Below, in pieces: positions 1 through 8,989 of a stretch of DNA of 64,000 nt. Position 1 is the stretch's first letter. The number at the start of each line of letters is the position of its first letter. Source of the stretch: JAPORK01 sp026710285 (GTDB taxonomy: Bacteria > Pseudomonadota > Gammaproteobacteria > Pseudomonadales > Endozoicomonadaceae). Below the pieces are notes generated by a model. It had not been told where the DNA came from. It ran no database searches and saw only the letters and a program-made list of their open reading frames with translations. The position numbers and the translations under genes were made by a program. Location of the stretch: NCBI GenBank assembly GCA_965201045.1, contig OZ241746.1:4030001-4094000 (forward strand), given 5' to 3'.

Positions 1-20
1 ATCAAGTCAAAGAGTAACGA

Positions 21-2492
21 ATGGATGCGTTAACAAGAGCCAAACGAACTGCCGGTTATTCTCCTTTACAAGAAGAGCGTAATCTGGCGACAGATCAATC
101 ACCGGCAAACAGTCGTTCTGGCTGGTTTTCAGGCAAACAGGTTCGTTCGACAGCAGGTAAAAAATACTATACAAGTGCCAGTGTCGGCAAGCGCCTAAGG
201 CAACAGTATGGTGGTGTGGTACAGCAAGCACTGATGAAGTCTGCTAAGCAAACCGGGCTCTCTGAAAGAAGTGTACATCGTCTGTTTCAGCAGGCAGAGA
301 AGGCAAAAAAAAATATTGTACACAAAAACCATGAGCATTTAAAAAAGTGGCTTGACACGACGAAAGCTTCTTCGCCTGCTGCCAAAGCACTGCACGCTCT
401 GTGTCCGTATTGTCATGAAAATCTGCCAGACGTTGAAAGAGAGCGCATCACTGATTATTTGCAACAGCGGCTGTTTACTTCAAAACATTTACTGACAAAA
501 GATCAGGTTGAGAAGTTAGCGCTGCGTCAACTTAAAACTTATCATGGTGGTTTTCAGGTATTTGCACCAGCGACTGCTAAGGTGATTTGTTCCAATTCTG
601 GCTTAAAACCACCGGTTTTTCACTATCATCTACAACTATGGAGTGAACAGTTTCAGACTGATATCACAAAAAATACACTCAGTACATTTAATCACCTCGC
701 GCAAAAAGCACAGACAAGAACCACAGCTTCTCCTTTTGAACTGCGTGGAAAATATTCCTTTACCCAACAAATGCAAACAACACGTGCGCTGATGATGCAG
801 CTAAACAAATTTCATCAGCAGCTTTCATCTCCTGAACATAAGCTATTAGTTCCGGCACCGTTGCGAGAAGCATTGTTGGCTGATTTACAGACACAGTACA
901 CAGCACTGGCAAAGCATCTGAACTATCTGTTCGTTTTGTATAAGAATGATTTTGTTAATACTAAAAACATGAAAGCTGGTTATATATTACACCTAAGGAC
1001 AGCGATAAAGGTACTTGATCATACGATAGCAGAAGCACAAAGTCAGGCAGATGCATCGACACAGAAGATTCAGGCATGGCAAGCGCTCAGAGAAAAAATG
1101 CTACAAAGTGAACAGAGGTTGCAAAAATCAAAACAGCTACCGCTGCCAGCATCTCCGGTCAAAGCGTTGCTTCAATACAGAAAGGATCTTAGAGAGATAT
1201 TAGTAAATCATGGTGTTCCTTCTGCACAAATGCACAAGTCATGGAAAAAAGTTTGGGTGGACGTGACCAATGACAGTGAAGTAAAACCTGTTAATAAACT
1301 GGTCACAGTACGGCAAAATGGTAAGTTTCTCCAGTATCAAAGTGTTATAAAACCTGCTGCAAAAATGCGCTTTTATGCAGATAACCCTGTTTCGGTTGCA
1401 GCAGAACGTGATCCTTTCAAATATAGTTATGCAGGAAAAGCCTGTCATTCATCAACCAAAGAAGATACACGACATGCACTTAATTTACAGCAGACAAAAT
1501 TAACAACCGCATCCACCGCTAAAGATCAGCCTGCCACAGAACTGTTCTCGGGTATTCGTTCAGGAACTACAGCAGCACAGCACATAGCCGACAGAGACGA
1601 ACGCACTAAAGCAGCCGACAACTGGGCTAAAGAAGTAGTAACAGCCGCACTTCTGAATAAAATGGAATGCTGTTCGCAGACCCGAGAAAAAGTCATCCAA
1701 GGTGAACAGGTATCATTGAATTTACTCACTACTTCTTTATTAACAGCGGATAAGTTTCGTCATACTACCCATCTGCATGATGATGAATTACAGCAGCAGC
1801 GAGAACAGTATGAAGCGTTACAAAGGCTGATGAACAGTAATAAACTGTTAATTATCTATGATGCAAAGGGAAAAGCGCATCAGGTAAAAATAAATCTGCG
1901 CCTGGCCCGGTTTAATACGGGCGTAAATAAGTTATCGCTGAACCCGTTCTTTTCTACGCTGTTAGCTTCATGGGCGCAGGGTGATAAGTATAATGCAGAG
2001 GCACTGGAAGAGCTGATCGGAAGTCTTAATCCGGAAGCACCGCTGGGTGGTTGGGTACAGGAATGGTTGGATGCAAATTCAGAGCATCCTAAAACAGATG
2101 TTGTACGTCAACTGGCATGGCAATTAAGAACCATGTTTAATCATAAAATGCATCATACTGAGGGCACGAATGCTTACAAGTTTGCGTCCCGTTTAGTTAT
2201 GCTGGCTTATTTAGTTGGAGCAGTGCCACATTTTAACTGTAAAAGTGGCAAAGACCGAACCGGTGAACTTGATGCGCACGTCAAAGCATTAGCCTGTGAA
2301 ATTGAACAAACAGGCAAGGTTCCTCCACCTGAACGCTATTGGTCTGATGAGGGTAAGCAATTAGTGCAGGCGATGCTGTATGGTGCCGGAGAACAGGAGG
2401 TCTTAATACACAATAACGGAAATCCGGCTTTTAAAACTTATGCCGGGCAGGCGATGCAGGGTGATCTGTTTTCTTTCCTGCATTTTAAATAA
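21..2492 (+). CDS. SopB/IpgD-like phosphoinositide phosphatase effector
   Basis: The 823-residue product carries the CX5R phosphatase signature CKSGKDRTGE with Cys740 and Arg746. About 110 residues upstream it has FNTGVNKLSL (from residue 631), resembling the second conserved block of SopB/IpgD. Family members are type III effectors that dephosphorylate or rearrange host phosphoinositides during entry and vacuole maturation. SopB is about 560 residues, so this protein has roughly 270 extra N-terminal residues, Gln/Lys-rich and predicted mostly helical, that I do not recognise. There is no signal peptide, which suits a type III substrate. An in-frame TAA just upstream of the ATG fixes the start, and AAGAG precedes it. 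No type III machinery or chaperone lies in the window. The family call is strong; host target and secretion route are inference. Confidence 0.85.
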   Translation: MDALTRAKRTAGYSPLQEERNLATDQSPANSRSGWFSGKQVRSTAGKKYYTSASVGKRLRQQYGGVVQQALMKSAKQTGLSERSVHRLFQQAEKAKKNIVHKNHEHLKKWLDTTKASSPAAKALHALCPYCHENLPDVERERITDYLQQRLFTSKHLLTKDQVEKLALRQLKTYHGGFQVFAPATAKVICSNSGLKPPVFHYHLQLWSEQFQTDITKNTLSTFNHLAQKAQTRTTASPFELRGKYSFTQQMQTTRALMMQLNKFHQQLSSPEHKLLVPAPLREALLADLQTQYTALAKHLNYLFVLYKNDFVNTKNMKAGYILHLRTAIKVLDHTIAEAQSQADASTQKIQAWQALREKMLQSEQRLQKSKQLPLPASPVKALLQYRKDLREILVNHGVPSAQMHKSWKKVWVDVTNDSEVKPVNKLVTVRQNGKFLQYQSVIKPAAKMRFYADNPVSVAAERDPFKYSYAGKACHSSTKEDTRHALNLQQTKLTTASTAKDQPATELFSGIRSGTTAAQHIADRDERTKAADNWAKEVVTAALLNKMECCSQTREKVIQGEQVSLNLLTTSLLTADKFRHTTHLHDDELQQQREQYEALQRLMNSNKLLIIYDAKGKAHQVKINLRLARFNTGVNKLSLNPFFSTLLASWAQGDKYNAEALEELIGSLNPEAPLGGWVQEWLDANSEHPKTDVVRQLAWQLRTMFNHKMHHTEGTNAYKFASRLVMLAYLVGAVPHFNCKSGKDRTGELDAHVKALACEIEQTGKVPPPERYWSDEGKQLVQAMLYGAGEQEVLIHNNGNPAFKTYAGQAMQGDLFSFLHFK

Positions 2493-2586
2493 GTAAAAAT
2501 ATTATAGTAAAGTCGATATATAATTATTAAGATACGTCAGGAAGTAGTATCAAATAATAACCATACAAAATAAAAGGATTTATACC

Positions 2587-3126
2587 GTGTTAAAAACAGC
2601 AAAAATTATCTCTGCAATGGTTCTCAGTGGTTTGATCAGTTCAACAGCTTTTGCAGCAAATGATGGTGACTTGGGTACATCCTCTACAGGGAATCTTCAA
2701 GTATCAGTAAACTTACCAGAAGTCTATAGAATCGGTGGATTATCAGATGTAGCACTTTCTGTTAACAGTAAAAGCGTAACACAAAATTTTTGTGTTTATA
2801 CGAATAATACGACCGGACTCTATAGACTTACTGTAGCGGGTGCGAATGGTGCGAATGGTGCATTGGCGATGACACACGGTAATAACTCAATACCTTATGA
2901 GGTTGCTGTTCATAATGTGCAGGGTGGTGCGAATGGTGGGATCCATCTGTTTCATTCCGGTGATGCTGAAAACTTCATCAATGCTTCACATGCAGTGGGT
3001 GCAATAGATTGTAATGATGCTAGTGACAAAACTGCAACAATGGTAATTAGTGTAACTGAGTCTGCACTTGCTGTACCACAAGGTCTGTATACCGATACGT
3101 TAACGCTGACGGTTGCAGCACAATAA
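2587..3126 (+). CDS. Exported fimbrial-like subunit, first of two
   Basis: A 179-residue protein with a signal peptide ending AFA before the mature ANDGDLG sequence. The start is a GTG preceded by AAGGA about ten bases away. The mature part is Gly/Asn/Thr-rich and beta-strand-like, with FCVY near the middle and a C-terminal GLYTDTLTLTV strand typical of subunits completed by donor-strand exchange. Two cysteines (the FCVY Cys and the AIDC Cys) could form a disulfide. It is followed by a paralogue and a CS1/TcfC-type usher, so a pilin or surface-fibre subunit is the likeliest role. Spore-coat-U-like secreted domains have a similar look and are an alternative. The 94-base gap before it is AT-rich and presumably holds the promoter. 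Confidence 0.7.
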   Translation: MLKTAKIISAMVLSGLISSTAFAANDGDLGTSSTGNLQVSVNLPEVYRIGGLSDVALSVNSKSVTQNFCVYTNNTTGLYRLTVAGANGANGALAMTHGNNSIPYEVAVHNVQGGANGGIHLFHSGDAENFINASHAVGAIDCNDASDKTATMVISVTESALAVPQGLYTDTLTLTVAAQ

Positions 3127-3190
3127 AGCATATCATTATGCCCACAGAGGAGAAAAGACTGGTGTCATCAGTATAAAAAGAAAGGGGGGG

Positions 3191-3772
3191 ATGATGAAAA
3201 CAACAATAATCGTTTTTATTGTACTGCTAATCAGTGGACTGATGCCCAGGACTGTTTTTTCTGCCTCTGACGGGGATCTGGGCACAGACTCTCAGGGAGC
3301 CATGGATGTCGGTATAGAAATTTTCAGGCTGGTTAAGATTGCCGGATTAGAGGATCTGATTGTTAAGTTTCCAAAAAATACGAATGATATTAATATTAAT
3401 CCTCCCACAGGAAGAGTGAACTTTTGTGTTTACAGTAATGTAGATGTAAAAGGAACTTATTCTATTACTGCAACCGGGAGTGGTAATAATGGTTCTTTTA
3501 GTTTGAAAAATGGTGAAAACTATATTGATTACAAAATTTATTTTACCAGATCCTATGAGCGAAATGACAGCAATGTAAGCAACCATATCGAATTAAAACC
3601 CGGAGAAGAGGCAAAAGGTGTTGGTGGAGGAAGTTCGCAAGCTGTGCTTGAGTGTAGTAGTGAAAATGCATACAATGCAACGCTTTGGGCAATGCTGGGT
3701 ATTACCGATTTGCATGATTTGCAGGCGGGTGATTATACAGGAACCGTCACCCTGATGGTAGCGCCTGATTAG
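3191..3772 (+). CDS. Exported fimbrial-like subunit, second of two
   Basis: A paralogue of the preceding subunit: after a signal peptide ending VFS it shares the DGDLGT mature start, the NFCVYS block, the GSFSL/NG segment and the terminal G-Y-T-G-T-V-T-L strand. An upstream in-frame start at 3113 would overlap the first subunit's stop and put 26 charged residues before the signal peptide. I chose ATG 3191 because a G-rich ribosome site (AAAGGGGGGG) sits directly before the ATGATG pair. The middle carries an insertion of roughly 15 residues (around DININPPTG) and a longer loop before the second Cys. It is probably a minor or tip subunit assembled by the downstream usher; this role is inferred from context only. 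Confidence 0.68.
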   Translation: MMKTTIIVFIVLLISGLMPRTVFSASDGDLGTDSQGAMDVGIEIFRLVKIAGLEDLIVKFPKNTNDININPPTGRVNFCVYSNVDVKGTYSITATGSGNNGSFSLKNGENYIDYKIYFTRSYERNDSNVSNHIELKPGEEAKGVGGGSSQAVLECSSENAYNATLWAMLGITDLHDLQAGDYTGTVTLMVAPD

Positions 3773-3845
3773 CGCTTATTACACCTGTACAAGTTGTTGG
3801 AGACTGATATAAAGAGCACTAATTAAGTGTAAAATACAGGGGGAA

Positions 3846-6368
3846 ATGATGAAGCTTAAGCCGCGATGGAAAGAGGCTTGCCTGGCTTCAGTTGTTATCA
3901 CAGGTGCGTGGAAGAGTATGTGTTATGCGGATGAGCCGCTGATTTTAGATATAGAGCCACCCGCCGGATTTGAGTCTTCGGGTGAACCCAGACAAATTTT
4001 TGCTGACATTTATTATGATCATCGTTACCTTACCACGCAGCTGATCATTTTCACCGACGAATGGGTTAAGTTAGACAACCCGAAACAGATCGTTGATAAA
4101 ATCCCTGATATCACGGCACCTGAACTTATTTTTGCAGCGCTGCAAAAAGATCTGAATCCGCATAAGTCAAAGCTATGTCTTACGGAAACGCAAAAAGAGT
4201 GCGGTTATCTGTTGCCTGAAGTAGCTGGTATTATTCTTGATGAAGCCAATCTCAGATTAAGTCTGTTTATCAATCCGGATTACCTTAAATGGACAGCTGC
4301 TAAGGATAACATTTTTTTACCACCTTCGGATGCAGATAAATCTTTTATCCAAAAAGTCAATGGATTGGTCTCTGGCATCCGTGGTGCAAAACAGGAGCAA
4401 TCAACCCGATCGGGTGATAACAAAAAAAATCGTTCATATCATTATACGTTGACAGGGCGCAGCCTGTTAGCCTTTAAAGAAAATAATTTTCAGGCTAATT
4501 ATGATTATTCAGACAAAAACAATTTTTCAATGGGATCGGCTTTTTTTGATCGTGAGTTTGAAGGCAAAATGTGGCAAGCGGGTCTGTTAACAACGCATGG
4601 TTTTGGAATGTCTTTTTCCGGAGATCAAACCTTGTGGGGTGCTCGTCTTGCGTCGTCAGTCAATACACGCACTGATCAGGCATTAGGTCAGTCTTCTTCT
4701 GTACAGCTGTTTATGCCGGTACGCGGTAGTATCAATGTGTTAAAAGATGGCAGGCTGATATATACGGCTTTTAAAAGTGCAGGTAACTATTTTCTTGATA
4801 CAACAAATTTTGATTCAGGTGCTTATAATATCACTGTGCAGATTCGTGATAGCAATGGTAATCTGATCAGTGAAGAAACCCGTTTCTTTGTTAAAGATTA
4901 TGCCTTACCGAAAAAAGGTGCGCCCGCTTTTTTCCTGGAGGGAGGGCGTGTGGTTAATCGTGATACCGCCACTGTTCTTCCAAAAACAACCGGTAATTAT
5001 TTGTTCAGAGCAGGCATCAATTACCGCATAGCAGCCGACTGGGGAGGATCAGCCGTTGTAGCGGCAACACAAAAACGGCATTTTTCTGAGCTGACGCTAT
5101 TTAACATGGGGGAGCATTATAAAATCAGTCCGGGTATTTTATTGACGGTAGATGGCAGCCTAGGTTCAAAGATAGATTCACATTTTTACTGGAAAAATAT
5201 CACTGCTTATTTCAGCCACAAGAATTTACATAACCGTAAGAATAAGCGAGAACTAACCACGGGTGTGAATACTTTTCGTCTGTTAGAGAACAGTCTTAAT
5301 CAAAGTAATTTTGGTATTTCTCTGCCGCTGTTTAAGGGAGCATTAAGTTATGATATGACCCGGCGGAGCCAGAAAGGTCTGAAAAATTTAAATATGAAAT
5401 CACTCAATTACGCGTATAATATTCTCAAAGATAAAGACCATATGGTCAATGCACGGTTTTCTTATAGTCAGTCAAATTCAGGCAATAAATTATATCAGCT
5501 TATCTTAGAACTGCGTTTGAATGATGGTCATATGACCCATGGAATGACTTCTCTGGGTAGCCTGCGTAAAAACAGTAATAGCCAGGAAAACCGTATCAAC
5601 AGAGACAATAATCTGCGCTATGACTTTAACTGGCACAATACGCAGGATTCAGCCCATGATGCTGATGCACATCTGACAGCACAAAAGAACAAAGAGCAAG
5701 CCATTTTAACCGGTTCCGGTAATATTTATTCAGATTATGGACATTTTTCTGGGGCAGTGTCGCATAATTTTAATAAAGATAATACCAATACAACCAACTA
5801 TAGTGCCAATTTTACCACCCATTTTGCTACCGGGGGGAATGGTTATTCTGTGGGAGGATACCATTATCAGGACAGTGGTTTGATCGTTAATATGCAAGGG
5901 ATTGGTAGTAAAGATTATTTTAATGTGATGGTTAACGGAAAAAAAGAGGGGGTTGCCCACGGGAAGTGGAATTCAATGATTCCTTTGTCGCCTTTTGCCA
6001 CTTATGATATAACGCTGAGTCCGATTAACCGCGGTTTTTATCGTTTCAATGAAACTGCCAGAAAAGTTACCCTGTATCCGGGTAATGTTGTAAGCATGGA
6101 TTATCATGTACAGTCGTTCAGGGTCTTTTTTGGACAAGTACTGGATGAAAACGGAAAATTTTTAACTAATGCACAGATAAAAGATAATGCTGCACTTATC
6201 AACACAACCAATGAATATGGTATTTTTCAGACTGAGCTGCCTTATGCAACAAAATCGGTTATGTTTACTAAAGAGGGAAAAAGCTGTATGGTGTTGCTTC
6301 CTGAAGGCAGAGATGATCAGGAAATGATCAATATCGGTACGGTACAATGTAAACCATTATCAAAATAA
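3846..6368 (+). CDS. CS1/TcfC-type outer-membrane fimbrial usher
   Basis: An 840-residue protein with an N-terminal export signal. The region around residues 290-370 (GSINVLKDGRLIYTAF, YNITVQIRD, EETRFFVKDYALP) matches the plug/E-set segment of TcfC/CooC-type ushers, which export alpha-fimbrial subunits. A long Asn/Tyr-rich beta-barrel section follows, and then a C-terminal carboxypeptidase-like beta domain (GQVLDENGKFLTNAQI, later a Cys pair). AGGGGGA precedes the tandem ATGs at 3846 and 3849. It lies 73 bases after the second subunit in the same direction, consistent with one operon. The usual periplasmic chaperone and the large tip adhesin of CS1-type operons are not nearby. The length is close to the family norm. 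Confidence 0.85.
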   Translation: MMKLKPRWKEACLASVVITGAWKSMCYADEPLILDIEPPAGFESSGEPRQIFADIYYDHRYLTTQLIIFTDEWVKLDNPKQIVDKIPDITAPELIFAALQKDLNPHKSKLCLTETQKECGYLLPEVAGIILDEANLRLSLFINPDYLKWTAAKDNIFLPPSDADKSFIQKVNGLVSGIRGAKQEQSTRSGDNKKNRSYHYTLTGRSLLAFKENNFQANYDYSDKNNFSMGSAFFDREFEGKMWQAGLLTTHGFGMSFSGDQTLWGARLASSVNTRTDQALGQSSSVQLFMPVRGSINVLKDGRLIYTAFKSAGNYFLDTTNFDSGAYNITVQIRDSNGNLISEETRFFVKDYALPKKGAPAFFLEGGRVVNRDTATVLPKTTGNYLFRAGINYRIAADWGGSAVVAATQKRHFSELTLFNMGEHYKISPGILLTVDGSLGSKIDSHFYWKNITAYFSHKNLHNRKNKRELTTGVNTFRLLENSLNQSNFGISLPLFKGALSYDMTRRSQKGLKNLNMKSLNYAYNILKDKDHMVNARFSYSQSNSGNKLYQLILELRLNDGHMTHGMTSLGSLRKNSNSQENRINRDNNLRYDFNWHNTQDSAHDADAHLTAQKNKEQAILTGSGNIYSDYGHFSGAVSHNFNKDNTNTTNYSANFTTHFATGGNGYSVGGYHYQDSGLIVNMQGIGSKDYFNVMVNGKKEGVAHGKWNSMIPLSPFATYDITLSPINRGFYRFNETARKVTLYPGNVVSMDYHVQSFRVFFGQVLDENGKFLTNAQIKDNAALINTTNEYGIFQTELPYATKSVMFTKEGKSCMVLLPEGRDDQEMINIGTVQCKPLSK

Positions 6369-6415
6369 AACCGTGTGGTAATACTTTACTATAAACGCTT
6401 ATGGATTAAAAAAAC

Positions 6416-7627
6416 ATGGACGTATTAGTCGTTGATGATGCCAAGGATCAGCAAATGATCCTTTCCTGTGTGCTTAAAAAACAGGGTCACACTGTACACA
6501 TAGCAGGTGATGGTAAACAGGCTCTGGAATTACTTAACAGCAACAGTGCGATACAACTGGTGATTAGTGACTGGATGATGCCGGAAATGGATGGTCCTGA
6601 ACTGTGCACCCATATTCGTAAACAAAATTTTTCCAGATACATTTACTTTTTAATGTTAACCGGCAAAATTGAAGACGATGCGGTTATTCGGGGAATGGAA
6701 GTCGGCGCTGATGATTTCCTCAGAAAACCGGTTAACTTTCGTGAACTTGAAGTGCGTATGAAAGCCGGCATCCGGGTGCTGGAACTAGAGCAGGACCTGG
6801 CAGAAAGAAATAAAGCACTTAAATCAGCCCTTAACACCATTGAATCTGATTTGAAACTGGCTGGAGAGGCTTTACAAAATCTGTTGCCAGCGGCGGATAC
6901 CCGTTTACAAAATACTTATTTTGACTGGCGGTTTTATCCCTGTAAAATTCTCGGCGGAGATATGCTTGGATACCAGGCGCTTGATAGTGAACATCTCGCT
7001 TTTTATCAGATTGATGTTTCCGGTCACGGTATTCCGGCAGCCCTGTTTTCTTTTTCTTTGAACCATTTTTTATCGGATATCAATCCTCGCTCCTCTTTGC
7101 TGATAAAAGACAGTGCTGATCAAAATGCTGAACAAGATTCTGCAGAACCTTTTGCAACAATTCAATCACCAGAGAACGTGCTTGCGCAATTAAATGAACG
7201 CTTTCAGAATTCGGTGGAGAGTATGACCTATTTTACCATGGTCTATGGTGTATTACATACGCCCACAGGTGCCGTCAAAATAGCCCATGCCGGTCATCCG
7301 CCAGTGCTAAAAATTTCAAAAACAGGGGAGGTGTCAGCGGTACAGGGAGTGGGTGCACCGGTGGGTATGGTGCCACAATTTCCTTATGTCTGTGAATCCA
7401 TTACATTGCAGACAGGAGAAGCACTGTTCTGTTACACAGATGGATTAACAGAGAATATGAATCAGCAGGATGAAGAGTTTGGTGAAGAGCGGTTAAAACA
7501 GTTATTGAAAAAACAGGCAAAAGCCACTGTCCATCATTTGATGGATGAAATTGTTGATGCAGCAATCCATTGGAAAGGCGACAGCAGATTTGTGGATGAT
7601 GTCTCTTATCTGTTACTGAAAAGATAA
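6416..7627 (+). CDS. Response regulator with PP2C/SpoIIE serine phosphatase output
   Basis: The 403-residue product has an N-terminal receiver domain (Asp7, Asp8, phosphoacceptor Asp52 in SDWMMPEMDG, then MLTGK) and a coiled linker around residues 120-160. A C-terminal SpoIIE-type phosphatase domain follows, with the metal-binding blocks GGDMLGY and DVSGHG, then YTDGLTE and a terminal DDVSYLLL. Such proteins (HsbR/RsbU type) dephosphorylate a STAS anti-sigma antagonist when their receiver is phosphorylated. The STAS gene and a HATPase kinase gene follow at once, completing a partner-switch circuit. No histidine kinase for it is in the window. It starts 47 bases after the usher stop, so joint transcription with the fimbrial genes is possible but unproven. 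Confidence 0.92.
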   Translation: MDVLVVDDAKDQQMILSCVLKKQGHTVHIAGDGKQALELLNSNSAIQLVISDWMMPEMDGPELCTHIRKQNFSRYIYFLMLTGKIEDDAVIRGMEVGADDFLRKPVNFRELEVRMKAGIRVLELEQDLAERNKALKSALNTIESDLKLAGEALQNLLPAADTRLQNTYFDWRFYPCKILGGDMLGYQALDSEHLAFYQIDVSGHGIPAALFSFSLNHFLSDINPRSSLLIKDSADQNAEQDSAEPFATIQSPENVLAQLNERFQNSVESMTYFTMVYGVLHTPTGAVKIAHAGHPPVLKISKTGEVSAVQGVGAPVGMVPQFPYVCESITLQTGEALFCYTDGLTENMNQQDEEFGEERLKQLLKKQAKATVHHLMDEIVDAAIHWKGDSRFVDDVSYLLLKR

Positions 7628-7686
7628 CAGCAGGCATATGAGTTGTATGGTTTATTGACAGCAACATTGGCAAGGAAGAGGGAAAA

Positions 7687-8025
7687 ATGAACTTTAATCA
7701 TAGTAAACAAAATCAGTTCACGGTGGTAAAGATAGACGAGAACCGACTAGATGCCAGTCAGGCTAATGCCTTTAAAGATTATATGCTGGGACTGCTTAAT
7801 TCCGGAGAAGATAAGATTATTTTAGATTTATCCAAAATTAATTTTATGGACAGTAGTGGATTAGGCGCTGTGGTGGCGGTAAGAAAAGAGTTGATGAGTA
7901 AAGATGACAGTAAAATGCACCTGGCTAACCCTCAGTCTGCCATCAATGATCTGCTTGATTTAACCTGTATGAATAAGGTATTTTCAATCTTTTCCTCCGT
8001 TGAGGATGCGCTGAAAAATGGATAA
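7687..8025 (+). CDS. STAS-domain anti-sigma factor antagonist
   Basis: A 112-residue single-domain STAS protein of the SpoIIAA/RsbV/HsbA type. The phosphorylation loop is intact as FMDSSGLGAVV, with the serine pair at 56-57; one of these is the expected target of the downstream kinase and of the upstream phosphatase. The ribosome site AAGAGGG precedes the ATG. It ends eight bases inside the next gene, implying translational coupling with its kinase. By family logic the unphosphorylated form sequesters the anti-sigma kinase. Which sigma or anti-sigma factor is finally controlled cannot be read here. Confidence 0.9.
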   Translation: MNFNHSKQNQFTVVKIDENRLDASQANAFKDYMLGLLNSGEDKIILDLSKINFMDSSGLGAVVAVRKELMSKDDSKMHLANPQSAINDLLDLTCMNKVFSIFSSVEDALKNG

Positions 8026-8485
8026 AACAGATAGCAGCAGTGATCACCCGCATGGCATAACTTTAATCATCAACAGCGACTTAAAAAATACCGTATTCGT
8101 GGCAATGGCTGTACGTGGATTATGTGCTTTAACCTCTTTTACAGAGCAGGAGATCAACCGGATAGAGCTCTGTGTTGTGGAAGTGGTTAATAACGCCATT
8201 GAACACGCCTATGCTTATAAAGCAGGGAATGATATAAAAGTTGATGTATGGTTGAGTCCGGAAAATATTTTGCATATAAAAGTAACTGATTATGGAAAAA
8301 ATCCGGGGAAAGCGTTTGTTTCGCCACAGGAAAAGACGCTTGCTGTTGATGCTGATGATGTTGGTTCATTACAATGTAGCGGTCGAGGACTGGCTATTAT
8401 TGAAAAAATAATGGACGGTGTCCGTTATCATTCTGAGAATGGAAATAATTCTGTTAGTATGTGGCGGGCATTTTCCGGGAAGTAA
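8018..8485 (+). CDS. HATPase anti-sigma factor serine kinase (RsbW-like)
   Basis: A 155-residue GHKL-type ATPase domain. The N box ELCVVEVVNNAIEHAY, the G1 box (VTDYGKNPG) and the G2 box (SGRGLAIIEKI) are all present in order. Proteins of this type phosphorylate the STAS antagonist and bind a sigma or other target protein. The start overlaps the end of the STAS gene by eight bases, a typical arrangement for stoichiometric partners. A hairpin after its stop serves mainly the convergent gene. The family is clear; the regulated target is unknown. Confidence 0.88.
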   Translation: MDKTDSSSDHPHGITLIINSDLKNTVFVAMAVRGLCALTSFTEQEINRIELCVVEVVNNAIEHAYAYKAGNDIKVDVWLSPENILHIKVTDYGKNPGKAFVSPQEKTLAVDADDVGSLQCSGRGLAIIEKIMDGVRYHSENGNNSVSMWRAFSGK

Positions 8486-8497
8486 TAATAATCGTAA

Positions 8498-8520
8498 AAA
8501 AGCCACTTTTCAGTGTGGCT
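8498..8520 (-). terminator. Hairpin terminator of the minus-strand envelope cluster
   Basis: On the minus strand the inverted pair AGCCAC/GTGGCT (8501-8506 with 8515-8520) forms a six-base stem, followed directly by a T run. It overlaps the stop codon of the DUF4389-like gene. In the plus direction the following T tract is weak (CTTTAT), so it may only partly stop the kinase transcript arriving from the left. Confidence 0.6.
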
Positions 8521-8854
8521 CTTTATCATTATCGTTCAGATCGTCATCGTCATAGTCAATGATAACCCCACCTTTTTTTTGTGAAGCCGGTGGCCAGTCT
8601 GAAAAAGGGAAAGGTTTTTCTTCAGTATGGAAGGTAAGGAAGTTGATAATTTGTAAAATATAGCTATTCAGACTCTGGCTAAATTCTACCACAGATTCCA
8701 TAATATGACCGGTAACCAGTTTGGTGATTGCCTGAAGAATAGTAATTAGCACAACTAACATAAAAGCCAGTTTAGCTACAAAGTAAAAAACCAGCATATA
8801 TAAAATGCGTAACCACATTGTGCTGGAAAAAAAGTGCTGTTTTATATTGTTCAT
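8510..8854 (-). CDS. DUF4389-like inner-membrane protein
   Basis: The reading frame is open back to 8956, but I start it at ATG 8854 because AGAGG sits eight bases upstream, giving about 114 residues beginning MNNIKQHFF. A long hydrophobic stretch (LYMLVFYFVAKLAFMLVV and following) is followed by an amphipathic helix with VEFSQSLNSYI. Then come FLTFHTEEKPFPFSDWP and an acidic Asp-rich tail. This layout (membrane segment, then FLTF..E..PFPF..WP) matches the DUF4389 family, which has no assigned function. ATG 8884 is an alternative start with a weaker ribosome site. It is the last gene of the minus-strand cluster, 135 bases after murB. Confidence 0.7.
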   Translation of the reverse strand: MNNIKQHFFSSTMWLRILYMLVFYFVAKLAFMLVVLITILQAITKLVTGHIMESVVEFSQSLNSYILQIINFLTFHTEEKPFPFSDWPPASQKKGGVIIDYDDDDLNDNDKEPH

Positions 8855-8989
8855 TAAACATGCCTCTTCATGTTTTTTGTCCATAAATACTTTTAAGGTC
8901 TGTGCTGTTACAAACCAGCCATGATGATTATGTCTGAATATAGCCGGCAGGACCATAAAAAACTGCTTGCTTATTTTAAATTTAACACC

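Noticed and set aside
3113..3190. Upstream start for the second fimbrial subunit
   Set aside because: It would overlap the first subunit's stop and place charged residues before the signal peptide; a strong G-rich ribosome site supports 3191.
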